Below the pieces are notes generated by a model that saw nothing but the letters and a program-made list of their open reading frames with translations, was not told the origin of the DNA and made no database searches. The position numbers and the translations under genes are program-made. Shown here one piece after another: positions 1 through 4,210 of a stretch of DNA of 7,089 bases (position 1 is the first letter of the stretch; each line of letters opens with the position of its first letter). Source of the DNA: SZUA-365 sp034002405 (GTDB lineage Bacteria > Bacteroidota > Ignavibacteria > SZUA-365); contig JAVFAS010000102.1 in assembly GCA_034002405.1 (NCBI GenBank), forward strand, positions 1 to 7,089, in the 5' to 3' direction.

Positions 1-1
1 G

Positions 2-691
2 GGGGGGCTCCCGGTGATCCGGCGCAAGCCCTACGAATACGGCGCCGTGCTCTCGCCCATCGACGTGATCGAGGAATACACGCGTCCCGCCCGCTCTATC
101 GAGCACGGAGTCGAGGTGGTGCGTCCCGCCCTCAGCGATGTGGAGGAAATGGATTTCGACGGCATCGGCACGCTCGAGGCCTTCAACACCGACGGTCTGC
201 GCACGCTCGCACGGACCATGCGCGCGCCGAACATGAAGGAGAAAACCATGCGCTATCCCGGTCATGTGGCATTGATGAAGGCGCTGCGGGAGACCGGATT
301 TTTCAGCAAGGAGCCGATGGATATTCGCGGCACGCGGATCTCCCCGCTCGAATTCACGGCAGGAATTCTCTTTCCCGCCTGGCAGATGGCGGAAGGTGAA
401 CAGGATCTTTCCGTGATGCGCGTGATCATCCGTGGCCGGAAGGAAGGGAGGACGGTGACCCATACTTGGGATCTCCTCGACCGCTACGATACCGAGCGCG
501 GCGTGACTTCCATGGCACGCACCACCGGGTACACCTGCGCCGTCGCCGCACGGCTCGTGGCGGAGGGCAGCTACCGGCACCCGGGTATCTCCCCGCCCGA
601 ATACCTCGGTGCCCGGGCCGATATCTACGACGCGCTCATGGCCGGCCTCACCGCTCGCCGGATCAACTTCTCCCATCGAACGGAAGAATAA
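2..691 (+). CDS. Saccharopine/lysine dehydrogenase family protein, C-terminal part (5' end outside the window)
   Basis: The frame is open to the left edge, where it reads Gly-Gly-Leu-Pro-Val before the GTG at 14. That GTG is therefore internal, and the gene is cut by the window border. About 229 residues remain, where related proteins are usually near 400, so the N-terminal Rossmann NAD(P)-binding half is missing. What is left matches my memory of the C-terminal domain of bacterial saccharopine dehydrogenase-like proteins: GGLP, then SPIDVIEEYTRPAR, LEAFNTDGLRTL, MKEKTMRYPGH and a terminal PPEYLG. Family members oxidise or reduce saccharopine or lysine with NAD(P) in the cytoplasm, in lysine catabolism or biosynthesis. 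Which reaction applies here cannot be told from this half alone. The gene ends in TAA and is convergent with the next gene, sharing the palindrome at 705-771. Confidence 0.85.
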   Translation, partial: GGLPVIRRKPYEYGAVLSPIDVIEEYTRPARSIEHGVEVVRPALSDVEEMDFDGIGTLEAFNTDGLRTLARTMRAPNMKEKTMRYPGHVALMKALRETGFFSKEPMDIRGTRISPLEFTAGILFPAWQMAEGEQDLSVMRVIIRGRKEGRTVTHTWDLLDRYDTERGVTSMARTTGYTCAVAARLVAEGSYRHPGISPPEYLGARADIYDALMAGLTARRINFSHRTEE

Positions 692-704
692 ACCACGAAA
701 TCAC

Positions 705-771
705 CGAAACGCAAAAAAGAACGCGAAAGATTTTTTCGAAAAAATCTTTCGCGCACTTTTTTGCGCTTTCG
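705..771. terminator. Large nested inverted repeat, probable bidirectional terminator
   Basis: The core at 722-753 is a perfect 32-bp palindrome (CGCGAAAGA, six T, CG, six A, TCTTTCGCG). After a 2-base mismatch the pairing resumes: 710-719 (CGCAAAAAAG) pairs with 756-765 (CTTTTTTGCG). After a one-base bulge at 766, 705-709 pairs with 767-771. The whole element is a near-perfect hairpin of about 67 bp. The core is followed by six T on the plus strand (757-762) and, symmetrically, six T on the minus strand (complement of 713-718). It lies between two convergent genes (stops at 691 and 790), the expected place for a two-way intrinsic terminator. Its size, and the flanking A-rich units, could also mark a dispersed palindromic intergenic repeat. 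Confidence 0.75.
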
Positions 772-789
772 CGGTTTTGCGGTGTGTTC

Positions 790-1350
790 TTACGGGTAGA
801 AGCGGATGCCGAGGGCGGGCATGATGTCGAAACCGAAACCGGGGCTGATGCCGATGATGGGATTCAGCTCGAGGAAGATATCCAACGGCGTGTTGCGGGG
901 AATGAAGTTCAGACCGAAGGTGCCCTTCGCCGCGACAACCAGATCGTCGGCGCGATCACCGTAGTACCAATAGTCCTTGTCTTTCTTCTTGTATCGAACC
1001 AGTACCCAGCCGTCACGCTTGTCACCGAAGCCCAGTGCGGCACCGACGCCCGCGTAGAGCGACACGATACGCGAATTGAAGGCATCGTTGAAATGCCAGA
1101 GATAGTCGCCATGGACGTGCGGGTTGCCGAGATAGCTGGCGCCAACCGCGAGATCCCAGGAGTTGTCCCGGCTCGTCCAAAAACGGAACGACACGGCGGT
1201 CGGATCGCCGACCGAGAAACCCACGCCGAAGGATTTCCCCTTCGGACCCTGAGCCGTGGCAGGCAGTGAGAGTCCGGCAACAAGTATTAGCATCAGAGCA
1301 AGCTGCCCCCATACGCGACGCGAGGAGGACAAGAAGCGTGTTGTCTTCAT
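790..1350 (-). CDS. Small outer-membrane beta-barrel-like secreted protein
   Basis: This gene encodes 186 residues starting at ATG 1350-1348. A basic N-terminus (KTTR, SSRR), a hydrophobic stretch at about 16-30 and a PATAQ region suggest signal-peptide cleavage near residue 33. The mature part alternates polar and hydrophobic residues and is rich in Gly and aromatics, as in transmembrane beta-strands: FGVGFSVGDPTAVSFRFW at about 41-58, then DLAVGASYL, HGDYLWHF, VSLYAGVGAALGFG, and a terminal GFGFDIMPALGIRFYP. The pattern of a GDPT turn, SWDLAVG and an HxDYLWHF segment resembles small barrel proteins of the DUF3996 kind, but this is from memory and no function is known. No partner gene is adjacent. 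It lies downstream of mpl on the same strand, 139 bp away, so it probably has its own promoter. The ribosome binding site is weak (GGTG), as is common in Bacteroidota. Confidence 0.72.
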   Translation of the reverse strand: MKTTRFLSSSRRVWGQLALMLILVAGLSLPATAQGPKGKSFGVGFSVGDPTAVSFRFWTSRDNSWDLAVGASYLGNPHVHGDYLWHFNDAFNSRIVSLYAGVGAALGFGDKRDGWVLVRYKKKDKDYWYYGDRADDLVVAAKGTFGLNFIPRNTPLDIFLELNPIIGISPGFGFDIMPALGIRFYP

Positions 1351-1400
1351 GGTTTCACCACAATAATGAATGATTCAGGCGTAGCTCAAGTATACCAAAC
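1351..1400 (-). promoter_or_regulatory. Candidate promoter region of the barrel-protein gene
   Basis: Two weak readings exist on the minus strand. One is TATACT at 1394-1389, a good sigma-70-like -10 box without a clear -35 partner. The other is TTG at 1389-1387, then 21 bases, then TATTGTGG at 1365-1358, seven bases before the ATG. The second has the same geometry as the better match in front of mpl, but its -7 element keeps only four of the six fixed bases of TAnnTTTG. The 139-bp gap to mpl supports a separate promoter here, but neither box is proven. Confidence 0.3.
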
Positions 1401-1427
1401 AACCGGGATGGTGTTCCAGTTCATTTC

Positions 1428-1442
1428 GTCGCGCGTCGCGAC
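1428..1442. other. Short GC-rich stem-loop in the mpl/barrel-gene gap
   Basis: GTCGCG at 1428-1433 and CGCGAC at 1437-1442 form a perfect 6-bp stem with a 3-base loop, about 50 bp beyond the stop codon of mpl in its direction of transcription. No T-run follows on either strand, so it is at best a weak terminator or an mRNA-end structure. It could also be chance in GC-rich DNA. Confidence 0.25.
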
Positions 1443-1489
1443 TCGGGATGATGGTACTGTTGGGGCGGATCACGATGCCGACCAACCAA

Positions 1490-2899
1490 TCAGCGATGCC
1501 GCATCTTCTCGCGCAGCAGTGCATGTGCCCCGCCAAATTTTCCGTTGCTGCAGAGTGCGATCACGTCGCCCGGCCGCATGAGCGAGGAGACCCATTCGAC
1601 CATTTCGGCGGGATCGGGAATGGCGCGTGCGGTGACACCCTGTGCCGCGAGATCGTGCGCCACGCGTTCGGGGGAGAGGCGCTCCTGTTCGGCATAGCGC
1701 TGGGGACGGTCGATCGCGCCGATGACCGCGACGTCGGCCAACGCCAGCGCCTCGGTGATTTCCTTCTGGTAGATATTGCGTGTCGTGGTGTTCGATCGCG
1801 GCTCGAAGCAGGCAACCAGCCGGCGGCCGCGGTATTTCTCACGCAGCGCCGCAAGCGTCAGCCGCAGCGCCGTCGGGTGATGCGCGAAGTCATCGATCAG
1901 TGTGATGCCTCCCTCATCGGCGATCACCTCCATGCGTCGCCGGATACTCCGGAAAGAAGAGAGTCCGGTCTGAATATCCTCATCCCGCAGACCGAGATGC
2001 CGCGAAGCCGCCACGACGGCCAGCGCGTTGCGGACGTTGAACTCGCCCGACAGCGGCGACGAGAACCGATGCTTGTGGCTCGTGCGCTTGTCCGTGACGG
2101 TGAAGGCGGTGTGTCCCTCGAAAAAGCGGATATCGCCCGCGACGAGATTGTTGGAGGCGCCGAGTCCGAAGGTAACCACCGGGGTGTGGGCGTCCTTCAC
2201 CACTTCCATCGCATGCGCATCGTCGCCGTTGACAAGCAGCAGACCCCGGCCGGGAACGAGATTGACATATTGTCGAAACGCGCGCTGGACATGCACGAGC
2301 GAATCGAAGATGTCGGCGTGGTCGAATTCCACATTGTTGATGATGGCGACATCGGGGTGGTAATGCACGAACTTCGACCGCTTGTCGAAGAACGCGGTGT
2401 CGTATTCATCCCCCTCGGTGACGAAAATCCCGCCAGGCTGCGCGGGACGGCAGCCCTGTCCGAAATTCTCCGGAATGCCACCGATGAGAAAGCCCGGCGT
2501 TCTCCCGGCCGACTCGAGTACCCAGGCCATCAGCGAACTGGTGGTCGACTTGCCGTGCGTGCCCGCGACGACCACGCTGGTATTTTCGGCGATCAGATGA
2601 TCGCCCACCAGTGCGGCGAGCGACGTGAACCCGATCCGGCGGTCGAGCACCGCCTCGACCTCGGCATTTCCCCGGCTCATCGCATTGCCGATCACCACGG
2701 TCGTCTCATCGGACAATGCCGCGATATGCGCCGCATCGAACGCATCGTGATAGGCAATCTCCTGCGCGGCGAGGAACTCGCTCATGGGCGGATAGACGCC
2801 GTTGTCCACGCCGCTGACGCGGTGCCCTTCCTGCCGCAGCGCGGCCGCCACTCCCGCCATGGCCGTTCCCCCAATCCCGATGAAATAGAAGTGCTTCAT
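1490..2899 (-). CDS. mpl: UDP-N-acetylmuramate:L-alanyl-gamma-D-glutamyl-meso-diaminopimelate ligase (murein peptide ligase Mpl)
   Basis: Mpl joins the tripeptide L-Ala-gamma-D-Glu-meso-DAP, salvaged from old cell wall, to UDP-MurNAc using ATP in the cytoplasm, so the peptide bypasses MurC, MurD and MurE. The protein has 469 residues, a normal length. The N-terminal domain begins FIGIGGTAMAG (6-16) and carries VYPPMS (35-40) and GNAMSRGN (71-78), which resemble Mpl more than MurC. The ATP loop is GTHGKSTT (113-120) with Lys117. Next come GGIPENFG (140-147), TEGDEYDTAFFDKRSKFVHY (161-180), the strongest Mpl signature, and NNVEFDHADIF (188-198). The C-terminal Mur-ligase domain holds DDFAHHPTA (336-344), FEPRSNT (365-371) and SNGKFGGAH (451-459). 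I chose ATG 2899 because MKHFYFIGIGG matches family starts; a TTG at 2908 would add only three residues. No other wall-synthesis gene adjoins it, as expected for a recycling enzyme. MurC is the main alternative. Confidence 0.92.
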   Translation of the reverse strand: MKHFYFIGIGGTAMAGVAAALRQEGHRVSGVDNGVYPPMSEFLAAQEIAYHDAFDAAHIAALSDETTVVIGNAMSRGNAEVEAVLDRRIGFTSLAALVGDHLIAENTSVVVAGTHGKSTTSSLMAWVLESAGRTPGFLIGGIPENFGQGCRPAQPGGIFVTEGDEYDTAFFDKRSKFVHYHPDVAIINNVEFDHADIFDSLVHVQRAFRQYVNLVPGRGLLLVNGDDAHAMEVVKDAHTPVVTFGLGASNNLVAGDIRFFEGHTAFTVTDKRTSHKHRFSSPLSGEFNVRNALAVVAASRHLGLRDEDIQTGLSSFRSIRRRMEVIADEGGITLIDDFAHHPTALRLTLAALREKYRGRRLVACFEPRSNTTTRNIYQKEITEALALADVAVIGAIDRPQRYAEQERLSPERVAHDLAAQGVTARAIPDPAEMVEWVSSLMRPGDVIALCSNGKFGGAHALLREKMRHR

Positions 2900-2905
2900 A
2901 TCCGA

Positions 2906-2936
2906 CAAATGTAGGCAACCCGCGGGAAATCGCCCA
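2906..2936 (-). promoter_or_regulatory. Bacteroidota-type -33/-7 promoter for mpl
   Basis: On the minus strand TTG (2937-2935) is followed by exactly 21 bases and then TACATTTG (2913-2906), a full match to the TAnnTTTG -7 element known from Bacteroides and Flavobacterium, with TTG as the -33 element. The mpl ATG lies only six bases further on, and no Shine-Dalgarno sequence fits in between. If this promoter is used, the mRNA would begin at or very near the ATG and be leaderless. The match is seen directly; its use is inferred. Confidence 0.5.
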
Positions 2937-2937
2937 A

Positions 2938-3134
2938 TGACGGGGGACGGGTGTTCTCTACGGTCCCCTCCGCGCCTTCCGTCTCGGCGTCATGATCGGC
3001 CTCGTCCTCCTCCCACAACGCGGCGCTGCTGCTGTTGAATATTACCTCTTTCGAATATATTGCATTTCGGACATAGATGCCGTATTATTCGCCATCGAAC
3101 CGCGAGGCGTATCATTTCCATCCCGGAGCGCGCG
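2938..3134. other. Divergent intergenic region between mpl and the small membrane-protein gene
   Basis: About 235 bp separate the two divergent starts. The left part carries the mpl promoter. The right part (about 3035-3070) is distinctly AT-rich against the GC-rich surroundings and probably holds the rightward promoter. A 48-codon frame at 2992-3138 also crosses it (see findings). I see no RNA gene or riboswitch in it. Confidence 0.5.
3035..3061 (+). promoter_or_regulatory. Possible promoter for the rightward gene pair
   Basis: TTGAAT at 3035-3040 and TATATT at 3056-3061 resemble -35 and -10 boxes, but their spacing of 15 bases is shorter than the usual 16-18. They sit in the only AT-rich patch of the region, about 75 bp before the likely start at 3135. 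A TAnnTTTG element is not seen here. Confidence 0.3.
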
Positions 3135-3560
3135 ATGACAACGCCATTTCCTTTCTCCTGGAGCATGCATCCGCGGTCCACGCCGCCGGCATGGCCCGCG
3201 GTCATCACGATGGTCACGCGCGCGTTGGAAAGTTCGCACGACGTGCGGATGAAGAATCAGAGCAGCACGGAGCTGACGCTTGTCCTGCCTCGCAAGCAGG
3301 CGGCGCGATTGTCGTGGCCCGTCCCGGGACCTGCCCTGCGCCTTGCTCTCGAGAACGGTGACAGCATGCTTTCGGCCCGTCTTTCCTGGCCTGAATACGG
3401 AGCACTGCTTCCGCTGGCGATTCTTCTGGTATTGGCCGTCGTCTTCATCGAGTCCTTCCCCTCGTTGCTCCTGCTCCTGTTTCCCATTCTTGCCGTTCTT
3501 CTGTATTTCGATCACCTGCGCGTGGCACGTCGTGTGCGCCGGGCGGTGGAGACGATATAA
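3135..3560 (+). CDS. Small hypothetical membrane protein with two transmembrane helices
   Basis: I do not recognise this 141-residue protein. The start ATG at 3135 has GGAG at 3125-3128, six bases upstream; frames reaching further back lack a good start. Residues 1-85 are a soluble region of mixed strands and helix (WPAVITMVTRAL, ELTLVLPRKQAARLSW, ALRLALENGDSMLSARLSW). Residues 87-104 and 109-125 are two hydrophobic helices parted by a short ESFPS turn, and the tail after 126 is basic (HLRVARRVRRAVE). The basic tail suggests that both ends lie in the cytoplasm, forming a membrane hairpin. A soluble domain followed by a two-helix hairpin is a common layout among uncharacterised small bacterial proteins. 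The next ribosome binding site overlaps the stop of this gene, so the two genes are probably co-transcribed. Antisense frames here are Arg/Gln-rich and look like shadows of the hydrophobic codons. Confidence 0.65.
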   Translation: MTTPFPFSWSMHPRSTPPAWPAVITMVTRALESSHDVRMKNQSSTELTLVLPRKQAARLSWPVPGPALRLALENGDSMLSARLSWPEYGALLPLAILLVLAVVFIESFPSLLLLLFPILAVLLYFDHLRVARRVRRAVETI

Positions 3561-3577
3561 GGGGAGTTCCCGTCATG
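3559..3577 (+). promoter_or_regulatory. Strong ribosome binding site and ATG of a disrupted frame
   Basis: AAGGGGAG at 3559-3566 is the best Shine-Dalgarno match I noticed in the window. It lies eight bases before ATG 3575-3577 and overlaps the TAA of the preceding gene. It marks the original start of the second gene of the pair, although that frame now closes after 16 codons. Confidence 0.6.
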
Positions 3578-3656
3578 CTTCACTCTTCCATCCTGCATCG
3601 CTGCCCGCTGATCCTGGCGTTCTGAATCCTTTTCACGGTGATGCCGCGAGGCGCGG
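3575..3656 (+). pseudogene. Disrupted signal-peptide region of the following gene
   Basis: From ATG 3575 the frame reads MLHSSILHRCPLILAF and then meets TGA at 3623. Read through that codon, it continues ILFTVMPRGADA. Together these form a textbook signal peptide: short basic start, hydrophobic core across the stop, and an A-D-A cleavage site. The long open frame that follows (from 3657) is one base out of phase, so at least two lesions, a nonsense codon and a one-base insertion or two-base deletion near 3650-3665, separate this start from the rest. Either the gene is decaying, or the assembly has errors, or translation restarts at 3657. Confidence 0.5.
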
Positions 3657-4178
3657 ATGCAGCGGATCGGACCGGGTGTGTATGAATACGAGGCGCCGGT
3701 GGATCCGCTGCAGGGCGAGGTGCGCTACCACCTGTGGGGAATCATGGCCAGTCGACGGGTCAACGGCACACAGGGCGCGTACTTCCGTTATGACGACGAT
3801 GGCGACTATCAGAGTGTGATCCGGCTCTCCCCGGGAGATTCGGTGCTTCGGGTCCGATTTGATCATTCGCTGCTGCCGGCGGCCGGACCAGGACAACCCG
3901 AAGCACTGCGCGACAGCGTGTGGGGTTCTCCGCTTGTTCATCCCGTGGCCTGGACCCTGTCCCGCATCGCCGAGGTGCAGGCGGAACTGCAGCGCCTGCG
4001 GGAGAGCGGAACGTTGGAATTCGTCAGCACCGATGCGAAGACCTTCTTTGCGAACTCGGCACGCGGGCTCACAAAATACCGCGTGCTGGATTCCCCGGGC
4101 GCCGCGCGCGACCGCCTCAGCGCCGAATTTGTGTTCCCCACGCTGCGTCGGTATTTCGAGGAACACCGACAGCGATGA
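3657..4178 (+). CDS. Uncharacterised protein, probably the mature part of a formerly secreted protein
   Basis: I recognise no family. The 173-residue frame begins at ATG 3657, the first start after a stop at 3639, with GAGG at 3648-3651 as a possible ribosome binding site. The sequence opens with a short strand-rich part (GPGVYEYEAP, EVRYHLWGIMASRR, AYFRYDDDGDYQSVIRLSPGDSVLRVRF at about 5-69). A helical part follows (about 98-118, IAEVQAELQRLRESG), and the end is charged (FPTLRRYFEEHRQR). It has no cysteine, no membrane helix and no signal peptide of its own. The region just upstream, in another frame, looks like the lost signal peptide, so the ancestral product was probably exported. Reading-frame length and sensible composition argue that the body was under protein-level selection until recently. 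It is second in a likely operon with the small membrane protein and convergent with the VWA gene, 32 bp away, with no clear terminator between. Confidence 0.55.
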   Translation: MQRIGPGVYEYEAPVDPLQGEVRYHLWGIMASRRVNGTQGAYFRYDDDGDYQSVIRLSPGDSVLRVRFDHSLLPAAGPGQPEALRDSVWGSPLVHPVAWTLSRIAEVQAELQRLRESGTLEFVSTDAKTFFANSARGLTKYRVLDSPGAARDRLSAEFVFPTLRRYFEEHRQR

Positions 4179-4210
4179 AGGACGTTCTCCAATGTCCGGA
4201 TGCCGTGCGG

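Noticed and set aside
14..16. GTG at 14 as the start of the dehydrogenase gene
   Set aside because: The frame is open to the window edge, and the residues before it (GGLP) belong to the conserved family sequence, so the gene begins outside the window.
1448..2914. A 488-codon frame on the plus strand opposite mpl
   Set aside because: It is antisense to an unmistakable Mpl and its product is rich in Arg, His and Asp with no domain pattern, as expected for a shadow in GC-rich DNA.
3042..3515. A 157-codon minus-strand frame opposite the small membrane protein
   Set aside because: It is Arg/Gln/Lys-rich, the usual antisense image of hydrophobic codons, while the plus frame has a ribosome binding site and two membrane helices.
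4179..4210. A terminator between the convergent genes ending at 4178 and 4211
   Set aside because: Only short TCCGG/CCGGA matches can pair and there is no T-run on either strand.
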